Shown here: in pieces, positions 46,561 to 59,800 of the stretch
How the letters are laid out: every line of letters starts with the position of its first letter
Position numbering within the stretch: position 1 is the first letter of the stretch
Assembly: GCA_031308135.1 (NCBI GenBank)
Contig: JAHLJT010008756.1
Coordinates: 62,920,317 to 62,984,316, forward strand
Origin: Acheta domesticus
Lineage: Eukaryota; Arthropoda; Insecta; Orthoptera; Gryllidae
Length of the DNA stretch: 64,000 nt
Reading direction: 5' to 3'
Made by a program: the position numbers and the translations under genes
The notes under the pieces: model-generated
Databases searched by the model: none
The model's input: only the letters and a program-made list of their open reading frames with translations
Told to the model about the DNA's origin: nothing

Positions 46561-46734
46561 CTCCCATCCCCGTTTCATCACGGATCGCCACGTCCACTTT
46601 TCGGCGAATGCTCTTGATTGCGAAGTCGAATCAGCGCGTTACGTGGGGTGCTACTCTGGAAATGCAGCAGCGAAATCCTTGATTAATTTTGGGGATGCGT
46701 GCAGGCAAATTATGGAAAGGTGGAATGAATGAAA

Positions 46735-48671
46735 TATTTATGAATTTGTGGGGATGTTGGAATATATTTTTTGACTACTTCACCCGCAATGTTTTACATG
46801 CTCGCTTTAGTTTGTGACTTAACATTAAATTGGGAGTTGTTGAGTGATTTTATTTTAGAGATGAAAACAATTACAAGTGAATTTGTTTCGATGACATTAG
46901 CGCAATGTTGTATAAGTAGTTAATAGTGCCATCATGACGTTTTATTTTAAACATTAAACACTAGAAATTGAAGTAAAAAAACAAAAGGTTTCAATCGTAG
47001 AAATGTGTAAGTAAGACTAATTTAAAAATTAATAGAAAATTATGTTGCCAGGCCATACTCTTCTATCATCTATTAGCGATGCAATTGTTACGATTTAATT
47101 GAAATTCATAGAGAAACAAGAAAATAGTGCTTGTAAATGCTTGAAAAAAGTGTGGTATGTACTTTTAGGTTTTCTGAAACTGTACACTAAGAACACTGGT
47201 CAAAAAATTAAGCTTACGAGTAATATTAATGTTAAAGGTAAAATTTATTTTGAAATTGAAGAAAAGTTATTTTTCTAATAAATAGGTCACAAACAAAAAT
47301 GATTGGCAGACTCTGAGATTTTTAGTATTAATGAAGTGCTCATAAATTATGTTTGATACTCAAAGCCTGCGGGTGAAACCCGGATTGGAATGCTCGATCT
47401 GAATCAAGATCAGAACTATGTTTCCTTGGAGACATGCAGCAAAGATACTAGACGGTATTCGTCCATCCCTCCACGCAAGTAGCACCGCAAAGTACACAAT
47501 GCTCCTCTGCTAATGGATCGTTCATGGCACCAGCTTACAACTGTGCGTTGTACGTGTCGTATTACCGTAGAACACATAGCAGGGCGGAACGCGAACCAAA
47601 CAGTTGTTTTGCGGTTTTGCGGTCGATCAGGGTACTTCCCGTCGCCCGAGAAATCGACTATGAAAGGATTCAATAATGTCTTAATATCCGTTGACTCTCC
47701 AGAAGGAGTTCATTGGAGGATATTGGAAGCCGCAGAGGAGCTGGGGTTTGGACATTCAAGCGAATTATGACGCATTATCTGGTTTGTTGATCGCAGAGGG
47801 AGAATGCATGATGGTTGGACGCGTCGGTTGGGACACCTGTGCAATAATGGTTACGTCATACACTCGAACTCGGTTAGTAGCAAAGAAGGTGTTCGAAGAC
47901 ACTGAAACACACACATTTTTGTCAAAATGGAATTTATTATTTGTATTAGAACGTTTTCTAATTGCTGGATTCCCGATATTCTCGAGAGAGTAATTGAATT
48001 TCCAGAGATTTACACGAAATTCCAATGCACATAATCACACACTCGTAAACTTCTAGGTTGTAGAAGGAGAATAACCAGACACTTCAGGAAACATCGGTTA
48101 TTATTTGAAAATGAATAAATATAACAGCTTCAATGAACTCTATAAATGATACAATTTGTTTTTATATTTTTTATTTTTTTTACATAAACTGTTATCCAAC
48201 GAATGCTAATGCATCAGTGTTTGTGTTTCGCAATGAAATTCATTATATCTACCTGATACTCTTGGAATTTGAGTGAGAACACGATGTACTTGAATATAAA
48301 AATTACCAGTACGTAAAACCTTCATTTTTCTGATGATGAAAAAAAAATCGTTAACTGATATATGTAATTCAAAAAGTGCACTTCAAATGAAGTTAACGTA
48401 CAGAGAAAATTAACATTAATGAAAATGTTTAAATATATTACGTACAGTATTAATTAGTTGATTAATTTTCTTAATTTACTATTAAGTTTGCTTCAGTTAG
48501 TTCGTTTCAAGAAAATGTTATGCCGATGTTCCACTTAAGTGATATCAACATGGTTATGATTAATCTTTTAGGATAAGTGCTTCGGAAACAGCAACGATGC
48601 AGGGCTCATGTAGAACGCTTAGCATAGTGTGTCAACATCAAAGGGCACTTGCGACAAGACGGAAGGTACAA
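46735..48671. other. AT-rich stretch, no gene seen
   Basis: Open frames at 47416-47673 (minus) and 47513-47770 (plus) overlap in opposite directions and match no family I know. The rest has frequent stops. Confidence 0.45.
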
Positions 48672-50750
48672 GATTGTTCATCAAGTCTCATAAAACTTTG
48701 AAATGTTTCTCTGCTAGTTAAAGCAAATAATTATAATTTTTGTACCAATAAAAGGTACTTGGAAATACCTTGGAAAAAATGTTAGAAATGAAATGTCCTT
48801 CGGTCACTTTCTCTCTCGATCTCTGTCTCTCTCTTTCTTATGTCAACACAAATTGACGCGTAGAATTTAATTTGTTGTAATTTTCATTTAATTAAATTCT
48901 TTTCCTCTCTTGAGAAACACGCTCAATCCGCCGCTGAAAAAAATCATGCTCAATCTGCCACTGAAAAATCATGATTCATCAGCCACTGAAAGAAACGTAC
49001 TCAATCCGCCACTAAAGATAATCATCCTTGATCCGTCACTGAAAAAACATGATCGTTAGGTCACTGCAAAAAATGAATATACTCGATCTCCCACTGAAAA
49101 AAACATACTAAAGGAAATCATGTTCGAAGGCGCCACTGAAGGAAACAATGCTCGATCCACCACTGAAAAACAACATGCTCGATCCACCACTGAAAAAAAA
49201 AGTCCATCCTCCACTGAAAACAAAAATGATCAATTCAACACTGGAAAAAACCTTCAATTTTTCCTACACCTTCTGCGGACGCCGCGGTGATTCTAGGGGC
49301 GGCGTGAGTACCTCATGCTGCGTGGCCGGGTGGGCGGTAGGACAGGGCCGGGCAGCGGTAGCAGCAATGATCGCTGCGGGCCGGTGATGTACGAACACGA
49401 GATCGCGATCATCGCGGCAAAAGACCAGACGCAAGACCCCAAAATTAGATTGTTCATGAAGTGTCATAAAAGCTGAGAGAACTTTTGAATTTTGTTTCTC
49501 TACTAGTTAAAGAAAAAATAATTATAATTTTTGGGCTAGTAAAAGGTGCTTGGAAATACTTTGGAAAAAAATGTTGGAAATGAAATGTCCTTCAGTAACT
49601 TTCTCTCCCCCTCTCTCTATTTCAACGCAAATTGACGCCTGGTATTTACTTTGTTGTAATTTTCATTTGGGGTAGTTCATGTAATTGAGTTCTTTTCTCC
49701 TCTTGAAAACATGATCGATCCGTCACTGAAATAAACATGATCGATACGCATTAAAACTCCGCTCGATACCCATTAAAAACTAAGCTCGATCCACCATTGA
49801 AAAATCATGATCGTTCAGAAAAAAGAAGGTTCAACCTGCCACTGAAAAAACACGTGCTGAAACCTGCCACTGAAAACAAAAAATGCTCGATCCAACACTG
49901 AAAAATCCTTCAATTTTTCCTACACCTTCTGCGGGCGATGCGGTGATTCCAGGGGCGGCGTGAGTGCTACAGGCTGCGGGGCTGCGTTAGGCGGTAGGTC
50001 AGGGGGTGGGCGGCGGTAGCAGCAATGAGTGTTGCAGACCGGCGGCGTGCGACTCGAGGTCACGATCCTCGCGGCAAAAGAAGACCAGACGCAATACCCA
50101 AAAATAAGATTGTTCATGAAGTATCATAAAAACTGAGAGAGTTTTGTTTCTCCATTAGAAAAATAATTATAATTTTTAAGCCAATAAAAAGTGATTGAAA
50201 ATACTTTGGAAAAATATGTTCGAAATGAAATGTCCTTCGCTAAATTTCTCCCTTCGTTTATCTATTTCAACGCAAATTGATTCCTGGAATTTAATTTGTT
50301 GTAATTTTCATTTAAAGTAGTTCATGCAATTGAATTCTTTCCTCCTCTCGAGAAACATGATTGACCCGCCACTGAAGAAAAGCATGCTCGATCCGCCACT
50401 GAAATAAACATGCTCGATCCCCATTAAAAATCATGCTCGATACCCATTCAAACTACGCTCGATCCACCATTGAAAAAACATGATCGTTCAGGAAAAAAAA
50501 GGATCAACCTGCCACTGAAAAACATGTGCTCGATCCGTCACTGAAAACAAAAATGCTCGATCTAACACTGAAAAACAACTTCAATTTTTCCTACACCTTC
50601 TGTGGGGTGATTTCAGGGGCGGCGTGAGTGCTACAGGCCGCGTGGCCTCGTGGGCGGTAGGACAGGGGAGCGGGCGGCGGTAACAGCACTGAGCGCCGCG
50701 GGCCGGCGGCGTGCGACACGAGGTCGCAACCCGCGCGGCAGCAGAAGGCT
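48672..50750. repeat. Three-copy tandem array of ~650-780-bp units
   Basis: Unit starts (GATTGTTCAT) lie at 48672, 49448 and 50108, giving units of 776, 660 and about 640 bases. Each unit has the same order: GATTGTTCATGAAGT; TAATTATAATTTTTG; GAAATGAAATGTCCTTCG; a CT-rich bit; CAACGCAAATTGA; a nested minisatellite; CAATTTTTCCTACACCTTCT; and a GC-rich end with GGCGGCGTGAGTGCTACAGG. AT-rich and GC-rich halves alternate. Frames across it, including the repeated minus-strand frames at 49264-49467 and 49920-50117, come from the repeat and are not convincing genes. Confidence 0.9.
48905..49250 (+). repeat. Nested ~25-bp minisatellite (unit 1)
   Basis: About a dozen imperfect copies of ATGCTCGATCCGCCACTGAA with A-runs between. 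Shorter arrays of the same repeat recur at about 49700-49905 and 50350-50575 in units 2 and 3. Differences in copy number explain most of the length difference between the units. Confidence 0.85.
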
Positions 50751-52289
50751 GATGGAGTGAGACAGACGGCAACACATGCCGCGTCCGTCCGCGCGACCGC
50801 TCCGCCGCTCTCTAATCTCGGAATCAATGGCAACGATTCATTTGCAACTGTTTTCAAATTAGGCCACACTTTGGCTTTTCAATATTACGAGATCTGTGTG
50901 CTAAAAACAAACGCCAACTCATTTTAATTTTTATGTCTCGCGTCGTGCTTCCTCTCTCTGTTTTTTTTCGGTCGCTGCCGACCGGTTTTTCTTTACTTTT
51001 TTGCTGAAATCAAAATTGATTTGTTTTATAACCATGCATATACATATATATTTTTTAATAACCACGGGTTTCAGGTTCGGATTTCCATTGTGTAATACGT
51101 GTATCACAAATTAAATCCGGGGCCGGAATGGAGGAGCGGAGTCGCTCGTGGCGGCGCGGACGGCGGAGTGAGGAAGGGGGAGGAGAGGGTGAGGACGGGG
51201 GTGGAGGGCAGTTAGCTGTATGAGTGAGCGCGTGGGGACGGGGAAGTATGGGAGGGTGGATAGCCGTGCAGTCAGCGGCGCGGGCGAGCGCTGCAGGCGA
51301 AAGCGACAAGCGAGGGCGGTGTGGGGACTGGTGCAGTTTGAGGGCGGCATATGAGGTCGACATATGAGGGGCAGCACGCGGGAAGGAGCTGACAGGAGTG
51401 GAAAGCACGGGATGGGTAGGAAGTAGCAGGTGAGGTTGGGCGCTACAGCCTCAAATGAAGGATACTGAATTAGGATGTCTGTCGGGAGGATAGGAAGGTG
51501 ATTGAGAATCGCTGATGAGTAGGCGTGTGACGAATGCCGGAAGAACGGGAAAGTAGAAATGTGAGGGAGGAACGCAGGTAGAAACAGCAGGTAGGTGGAG
51601 GTTGCGTGCAATGACGAGAGAAACAGGTGATGGTAAATAACAATTAGAGGCTTGTGACAAAGGCGGGATGGACAACCAATGGGGGGAGACCACATGGTCG
51701 GAGGGAGCAAACGATTGGCGATCGCGGGCGACAGTGGGGATAAAAGTAGGAGGGAAATATAGACGGTACGAGAAAGAGATGATAGTTATTGCGAGACTGA
51801 TCACTGAGAGAATTTTGAACAAAGGTGAAGAGAGAAAACTAAGATGGTATAATGAAACTGAGATTTATCACGAAATGTATCAAGACTCAGTGATATGTCC
51901 CGTAACTTACTAAACATACATATTACTAACTTACTAAACAGTACATACTTGAAGTAATATCTATTCTTTACGAAATGACAAGTGGTTTTGGTGTATTTCT
52001 TGTTGCCAAAATCCAGTAGTTAAGAAGTGATAATTATCGATGATTTGAACAATAGTTGTGTAAAAAGCCGCTAACATCTCAATTTTCGCCATGTCCCTTG
52101 TTAAATGCACGGTTGTCTGCCAATCAACTCCTCCAACCAGTTTTGAGAATTAATAACATATTTTCAACAAAATAAAAGATTTATTTCAAGACTTCACGTC
52201 TTACAATGAATATATACATTTGAAATAATTCGATTTTTCCACTGTACATGGAAACTTTTAACATATTTTACATTCAATCTTCTGAACGT
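50751..52289. other. Mixed stretch, G-rich 51115-51480, no gene
   Basis: A G/A-rich block (GGAGTGAGGAAGGGGGAGG type) lies next to AT-rich DNA. Minus-strand frames at 51055-51408, 51111-51710 and 51451-51822 run over the purine-rich strand and code Ser/Pro/His-rich sequence; three overlapping phases argue against a gene. Confidence 0.5.
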
Positions 52290-52672
52290 GACTGTGTTCT
52301 TTCCCCGTTGGATGGTGAGATACATTCTACACGTCGGCTTGCGGGTCTCCCGACATGTCTGGAAGTGTAGTGCATGTCAGAGTGTGAGTGAGTAAGGGGT
52401 AGGACAAGGAAGAGGAAGGCCAGATCTCGCACGGTCCGTGACCTTTTTGTTAGGGCACTGCTCCGGCATTCAACTGGTATTGAACGAAAAAACCACTAAG
52501 AAAAAAGTCACAGCAGTCGGCCGTTCGAGTTTTTCTCCAGATAGCGGTTAAATCTTACATGGCTATCTAGCAACTGTCAAGAAATCTGCCATCGGATTCG
52601 TACCCTAGGACCTCCCAATCAGAAGCACTGCAGTGACATCAGTTGATGCCCCGAGCCACCTCAGCCAGTCTC
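52290..52672 (-). mobile_element. SINE copy G, tail-side truncated
   Basis: A diverged minus-strand copy. The head complements GATGCCCCGAGCCACC near 52647-52662, the B-box region complements GGATTCGTACCCTAGG (mutated), and the body carries GCACGGTCCGTGACC. Homology starts at TTTCCCCGTTGGATGG, so the last ~100 bases including the tail are absent, and an internal stretch after GTCGGCTTGCGGG is deleted. Confidence 0.82.
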
Positions 52673-53240
52673 GTGAAATGAATAACTCCTTATTTCGCTT
52701 ATTGCAATGATATACTCTGTGATGAAAATTAATATTAGACTTACCCATGAGAACAGGATGACTAATGCAAACAATTTGCGGAGCATCACGGAGGGAGGCA
52801 GCGCCACGCGAACTGTACGCGTGACTGTACCGTTAACAAGTAAGCAAAGTAGGAAAAGAGTCCAATGAGAAAGAATACATGTGTTTGAGAGGCGATGATC
52901 ACGGTCAGTGACAAGAGCGACAGGCACGCACAATCATGGGAATGTCGGGGCAAGGAGAGCCAAAGCAAACCCGAGGGCTGTGATGATTTTTTGGCAAGTA
53001 GCTCTATCCAATGGATAAATAAAACACGCAACAAATGTGCTGTATAATGTATGGTAATTCGAAATGTTATAGGACGTATTCAGTAGGTTAGCAAATAATC
53101 GTCAATTCGATACGGCCAATTTAGCTTGATTGACTTGTACATTTCCAAGCCGACGGCTTTTCCACACCTTCAGCCGCCGCGATGATCATAAACCATTTTA
53201 GAGTCCATCCACCGCAAAACCCCAAGCAAAATATTTGTTC
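52673..53240. other. Mixed stretch, no gene seen
   Basis: Two overlapping hydrophobic minus-strand frames (52661-52933 and 52786-53034) resemble no family I recognise. Nothing else. Confidence 0.4.
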
Positions 53241-54238
53241 TTAACCCGAGAGTGGTAACGCGGGAGTCTGTGGGACCCCCACGATCCTTTCTTCCCGCTT
53301 GTTGTGATACCCATGTTGGCTACCCTGACCATTGCTTTAGTACCTTTCTTTTTCTGTATCATGATATTTAGTGCGCTCTCAGTTTGCCAGTTTAGTGAGT
53401 TTTATCCGTGTAGCAAGCTATTGTTTTGTTTGGGGTGCCCAGAGACCCCCGCGTTACCTTCTACGTTCGCAAAAGTGTCTTCAGTCTCGTACATTCTATT
53501 AGTTTGGGAACGTATTGCATACTTACATTAGGAAGTAGTACTGAAGTACTACGAATATTTTAGGTCACTTTATATGTTAAAAAAGGAGTGAAGAATACGC
53601 CAACTTTTGCTGAAAGCGGGAACACAATATCGTTACTCACCGCCCAGGAAAAAGCAGTCTGCACGCAATTCCAAAAGACCAGGATATTGTTTTCTTTGCT
53701 TATTGATTAGAACAATTTGATTGAAAGAATTACAGAATCCACTAACATAAAAAATGAAATGGATTTAGAGAGGAATAAAAATGATCGCAGCACGTATAAG
53801 ACTGACAAAGAGAAAATGAAGGCAATAATTATGCTACGTATTTTAGGCTGGATCTGTGTAATCAGGGCACCACAATATTACTGAATTGTGACATATGGAT
53901 AAAATGGGTACTGAAATTTTCCATTGTACTTTGAATTTGAAAAGATTTCAATTTTTGCTACGAAACATGGGCTTGGATGTGACAACACGCGCAGACCGGT
54001 AGAAAAAATAACTCCAAATATTAGATCCTTTCCTGATGAATTCTTAGAGTTGTGTCGAAACTAAATTCTTAATAAATTGTTTAATTGCATGCAAAACGTT
54101 GTTAATAATATAAGAAGAATATTATATTAATTTATTTTTTAATAATTTAGCATATATCATGAAAAGAGTGTGGGGGTCTGGAGACACCCCACGTTACCAC
54201 TTTTGTTTCAAAAAGTCACGTTATCACTGCAGGGTTAA
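53241..54238 (+). mobile_element. piggyBac-like element, decayed
   Basis: About 1 kb bounded by TTAA at both ends. The left end reads TTAACCCGAGAGTGGTAACG; the right end, read on the minus strand, is TTAACCCTGCAGTGATAACG. TTAA targets with CCC-starting inverted repeats are the mark of piggyBac elements. The GTGGTAACG(C/T)GGG motif recurs inside both ends next to (G)GTCTGnGGACCCCC-type inverted bits. Much of the element is missing relative to a normal ~2.4-kb piggyBac. Transposase traces lie at 53750-54060. Confidence 0.85.
53770..54060 (+). pseudogene. piggyBac-like transposase remnant
   Basis: Fragments in changing frames: EKMKAIIMLRILGWICVIRAPQYY, then after stops and a shift LNLKRFQFLLRNMGLDVTTRADR and LQILDPF. 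MSxxRFxxLLRxLRFDDxxTR is the conserved block at the start of the piggyBac catalytic domain (DDE_Tnp_1_7). The catalytic Asp residues further downstream and the C-terminal zinc finger are missing. Several stops are present. Clearly dead. Confidence 0.75.
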
Positions 54239-56567
54239 TTAAATTAAGGAACACAACTTGTATTTTTTATCCATATGTCTATTGGCCCAACAGTACTTGA
54301 GCATGGGCGGTTCCCTTTATCGTCTCTTGGGAGGGGACGGGGTAGGGGAGTGGTCGGTGCCGCAGTGGAGAATGGGGGCGGGACTGAATGAAGGGATTGA
54401 CATTACTTTTGAAGACCTGATTTTCAATATTGTGTCGTATCATGTTGACCTTACATTGCACTATCTATTTATAAAATTTTTGTTTTCACATTAATTAAAC
54501 TATATAATTGAAATAGGTTTCGAATATACTATTTAATTTTGCTATAACAATTTTATTTATTATATACAGTCCTCATCATCCCGTATTTTACTACAAATAA
54601 TATTTCAATCAGTTATTAGACGTAAAGGATAATATAAATGTCTCTCATTTACATTCCTATTAAAATTATGTTCAGAACGAATTATTTTCATTTCATTTAG
54701 CAGAGGTATGTAGAGAAAAAGAAAAAAGAGATGTTGATAAATTATTAAAATTAAAATCACCATACGTTGATGTTATTCATATTCAGACGACGAATCATAA
54801 ATAATGAGCCACAGCAATGTTTTTCTTTGAGAGTATCTCACGGTCAAATGTTTTCGAATTTCATTTAATTGTGCAATTTAAACAATAAAGAGATTTGTAC
54901 GAATTATTTTCTGGAAAGAGACTTGTACATATATTATTTTTCATATTACGTATAAATGTGACAAATTTTACAACGACTGAATAACGAGTCCTGGCACGTT
55001 TATTCCAATTATATCGATAATTTAACATAATGAAATTATTGCGTTTTTCTCGTCCATATGTACATCATTACGTAATAGATGATAGCAAATTAAAACACGA
55101 ACCTGCCAAATGTGGCAGGCACGTGCCTGCAACCTGCCGGTGTCGCTACCGTGTTTGTGCGTATCGCATGACTGGGCATACGTAACGAGGTGGATTTGAA
55201 GTACGTGATTCGTGAGGAGCGTGTGGGAGAATATTCCAGTTTTAGAGCGTAACGGAAAAACGCCGATACGCACAATAAACATTAAAAAATAATAGTCATT
55301 TAACATATTAGACGAGAAAGAAATAGTTAATCTACGGGAGATTACAACTAAAAATATTTCCTCACAAGTGTTGAAGTGAGAAAGGAATTCTCTAGTAGAA
55401 AGTAGTACCTCAGTAGAAAATATATTTATCAACGTGTGCAATTTTGTAAAGAGGTAGTGTAACCACACATTATTACCTATCAAGAAGTGCCTTCAACTTA
55501 AACTTCTTCTTAAACTATTAAATATAATAAAGAACTAATAAATATTCAGTGAATACAACGTTTGGGAAGAAGATCCAGTCGAGGTACACCTAATAGTAAA
55601 ATGAAAGGTGTCATTCTATTCAACATAAACGCTACAACTGGGCAAATAAGCTTCTTTCAGATTGGAAAATGAGACAACAGATTTGAGTTGTATATGAATC
55701 ACTTAAAATAAATTAATATTTAGTATTGTAAGTAGTGACAGATGTTTTTCGAAAACATTAAATAAATTTCGAGCAAAATATCGAAGAGGAAATTAATATT
55801 TGTATATCATCTTATGAGAACTGTCAACAAAATTCTGACTAAGAAGGTATGTTTTTTGACATTGCTCTCGGAAAACAATGAGGTGAAGGAAATCTGACAT
55901 TACAATAGGAATAAAAGAAAACAATCGATAAATCAGTAATAGCACAAGATATGAAAGTGTCCAAGATGTTAGTGGAAGATCACAAGAAGACCACCACCTA
56001 GATAAATACTCTTGTAACGGATGTGGAAAGAAACATAGGTAGCAAAAAATTGGAGGTATTGAAAAGAACGAAGAAAGGCCGGTCAAGCTTCTTGTATTCT
56101 TGAATAGTTGTAATGAACCAGAATAATAACATTTTTTTATTATAACGCTCAGAATCACAAACATTTTCGCAGCTGATCACTTGGTTTAAAATATTTATTG
56201 CAATGCTTATAAAATCACAGAAAATGTTAAGCAATATTTTCTGTGTTTAAAATTGAATAGAGGGAGACACTGATGGAAAATGAAAACATATTCGTTTGTT
56301 TACCCGTCGAATATCACATTTTCATAAATACTGGATGGAGTAATCATAGGCTTAGACCTAATGAATTGTCAAGGCCCTTGCATAAAAATATTGTTTGAAT
56401 TAAAATATTATACAAGTATATTTCAATTCTAAGTAATTTTGGCCTAATGCGGGCGTTAAGAAAATACGTCCGTTATATAATTTTAATATCTATTATGGAA
56501 TACAGTAGCGACGAATACACGAGTTAACTCATACTCTGTTTTACATATTAGTCATGTCCTATGGTTC
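54239..56567. other. AT-rich stretch, no gene seen
   Basis: The largest open frame (55022-55483, minus, 153 codons) shows no recognised domain. A small palindrome, GCAGGCACGTGCCTGC, lies at about 55115-55130, beside CCTGCC...GGCAGG. Nothing else is supported. Confidence 0.45.
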
Positions 56568-56842
56568 GGGAGCCGGATACGGGCCTTGGCCGACTAGGGG
56601 TGACTCAGCCTCTCAGCCAAGGGATAAGGAGTTCGCATGGTTAGCACGGAGACATCTCCCCACCGAATGTACTGGTCTTCTTAAACTTAGGGTGTACTTT
56701 CTCATCGTCTCACAGCAATAGATACTGGGACATTTGTAAGGAAAGTGCAGTTATAATTTACCCGGCTGGGAATCGAATCCGGGGTTGTGACGTGGGAAGC
56801 GAGCACGCTAACCAACGAGCTGCCTAATCGGGCTTCTGACGC
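56568..56842 (-). mobile_element. tRNA-derived SINE, fourth family
   Basis: Minus strand: GCAGCTCGTTGGTTAGCGTG CTCGC (A box TGGTTAGCGTG near 56800-56815), then CCCCGGATTCGATTCCCAGC (B box near 56766-56782), with spacing like a tRNA. The body follows to about 56568, containing the complement of GGAGACATCTCCCC. The head resembles real tRNAs of the GTTAGCGTGCTCGC type, but no full cloverleaf closes, so it is best read as a SINE and not a tRNA gene. Confidence 0.75.
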
Positions 56843-59800
56843 AAAATATTATATCAAATCCTTCTATATAATGAAAAATGAAACAGTTTGCAATGTTGCA
56901 CACAATGAACCTATTTAAGAGTAGACCGCAGAATGAACAAAATTTCTGAAGTAGCCTAAGATGTTGAATAAAGAGAACATCACCATGCAAAACTTGTTGC
57001 TGTAGAATAATAATCATGGTGTTATTTAAAGTGCCGTTAACATACCAGAAAAATGAGATAATTGTTTGCATAAGACAATGTATCTAAGAATCTCAAAAAC
57101 TAAATTACACATGAAGTATAACTTGTACAAATGCACAAAAAAGAACTGATTTGGATAGAAAAAGATTTGTATCTGCGAAAAGGTATCCAATTTACAGCGG
57201 TGACCAAGAGAAACACAAAATGAAAGATTTCCATTGTGGGTGACATATTTCATTCGTTAACACAGAAAATGAATAATCTAAAAAAAATTGTAACTTTTGC
57301 ATTAAGTGGTGAAATATGATTATACAACATAACTGAAAAAATACATAAACATAGTTTACAAGACATTCGAGAAAGAGAATAAAACATTATCTTCGACCAC
57401 GAAATAGGTGATCCCGTACTAAATAAATTCATTCTTCTGCAAAATGACAGTTTTGTTCTTCGTTTGTGTTACAGGAACAAGATCATTTTAGTCAGTTCTA
57501 AATTAGATTTGTAGATTTTGGAGGTATTAGCCATGAAAGCCTAAGGATTTTCGCATGCCCAGATGGAGTAATCTGCAGTAAGTATGAATACTGGCACATG
57601 CATTGCTGGTAGACTTGCAAAGCCCAACGGATTTCGTCGATTTACAGTGAATTTGACTGAATTACCATAAGAAACGGAGAGGTAAATGTAACTTCACTGT
57701 AAACATACCCGAATAAAATAGGATATTTTGTCCTCTCTGGCTCAGAATGTTGATATACAACAATATTTTGTTTTAAATAAAATTGTACGCAATATAATAA
57801 TCTTCAGACTGTCTACAGATGTAGTTGAGATCTCATTTGAAAGCTTGTGGAGCTGGTAAATCATCAAATAAATTCTCCGCCCCCTTCAAAGAGCGGAAAA
57901 TCAGGGGGCTGCCCTCACTTTTACTGAAAATTGTAAAGCCTGCTTCATTACAAATGTGTTCAAGGAGATTTACTGCATTTAATTTCTGCTTGAAGACTCA
58001 ATATTTGTAAATGTTAAATGTTATTTGGCTATTTGGTGTTTATTCTTTTCGATTTTTCATTTAACAAAAGGTTCAGTAAATATACCAGAATACCTAACAA
58101 GAAAAACGTTTGTTCTATTCCTCTAGTAAACCTCACGAAAGAAAAAGATGTAAAACAAAACATGCATTATATCATGTTGTGAAGTATTATTTATTATCTT
58201 CTGTTACTATTTTTTAACTTTTATTTATTACAGATTACTAGCAATTCTTGTGATATTCTTAGAACGTATTTGCATATTATTGGAAAACATGTAATAAAGC
58301 AAGATTAACACGTAATACAATTATTTCATATAAGACGAAATATTTTAAATGACCTTGTTAATTTATTCTGTATTCGCTACTTAAAGGACGTTGTGTATAG
58401 TTTTGGGGAAAACGCGTTTTAAACATTTCTTGTTATACATATTTATTTTAAACTACCTTGGCAAAGTTAAGACACGTGTAGTGTAGTGTAGCCATTGAAC
58501 AACGCTCCATTTCAATATCTTTCCAGCCAAATCTGAACAAAACCCTCTTTATACTTCATGTATATTCTCAAAGTTCCCAAAATTCACAAACACCGCACCC
58601 AAAATTCACAAACGAATAACTCAGTGTAAAAGTAGCCTGAGACTTAGCACACCCACAAGTATATTTAATTTTTTTACATAAACTTATGACAAAATATCAT
58701 TTTTGCCACTTTGGACATAACATCCTTTACACAGCTAACACAGAATTAACTTCATTCACCTACATAAAATTTTATGTAGTCTAGTTTTATTGTCGTCGAT
58801 ATAATTTTCATTGTCACTTTCACTTTCAAAACTTGTTGACCATTTCAATATTGGTAAAAATATGTAGTTTCCAAAAGGTATATATCGCAAAAGTAAACTC
58901 GTATCACTAAGCTTCTATTTCGTAACAGACGTTTTGTGATGCATTACGCTGGTTTTGTTAGAAAACAAACATGGATTTGCAGATGAGACCATTTGTAGAT
59001 ATGTACGAGTACTTCTATGCCTTTAATACGGAATTTGGCTGTAATTGGACACTTTTTCTCACTTTTCTTCCATACATTTAGTGCATGAGAGAACTCTTGG
59101 CACAATGAATGAATGATTTTTTAAGGATCGTCTTTTTTTTATACTGACGTTTTAGAAAAAATTCTGCTACCAAGTTTCGAATTACATCGGGAAACGTACA
59201 GTAAGCGTCATTGATTCACTCCATGTAATAATGCTCTGTGTGAATTGAGTCTGTATTAGACTGAGAAAAGTCAACACAAGGAGGACACTAAAGGAATCTG
59301 ATGTAGAATATTTTTGTACATATCAGTGACATTCAGAGTACAAGCAACTCGTAGATAGTCCAGTTAACAAGCGTAGTTGCTCTGCGCCTCGGCCATACAC
59401 GTCCCTTGGCGGTCCAGATAGTCTATTTTCGGAACTGATTCGCAGACATGATTTGGTTTCGAGGAATGGATTCGACCCGTTAGTCCTCGGGGATTTACGT
59501 GTCCTAGCAGGATGTTTGCAATTCTAATTCACAAGTGTGAGGCTTTGTCGGTAGGATTCTGCACAGCTGCATGACGTTAACAATAGCCTACAAATCTCAA
59601 ACGCTTAAGGCTGAATATAATAGGAATTTTAGGAAGAGTACAAATAATATTTTAGTGTAAGATTATTTAAAATCTTGATTAATTACAGCACGACTCTGTC
59701 GACAAAAAATTTAAAGATGATCGAAAATTTCAAAGATTTCAAAGATGATCGATTCGCATTTTAGTTGTATACAGCTGTGAACAACTATCCCAGTATATGA

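Noticed and set aside
45871..46682. Frames of up to 230 codons on both strands
   Set aside because: Same cause: a GGC/GGT array. Predicted proteins are low-complexity with no domain.
49264..50869. Similar minus-strand frames in each unit of the tandem array
   Set aside because: Their likeness is explained by the tandem duplication; lengths differ, frames are not consistently kept, and there is no domain.
56760..56842. Possible tRNA gene on the minus strand
   Set aside because: A and B boxes are good, but I cannot close an acceptor stem and a SINE-like body follows, so it is called a SINE.
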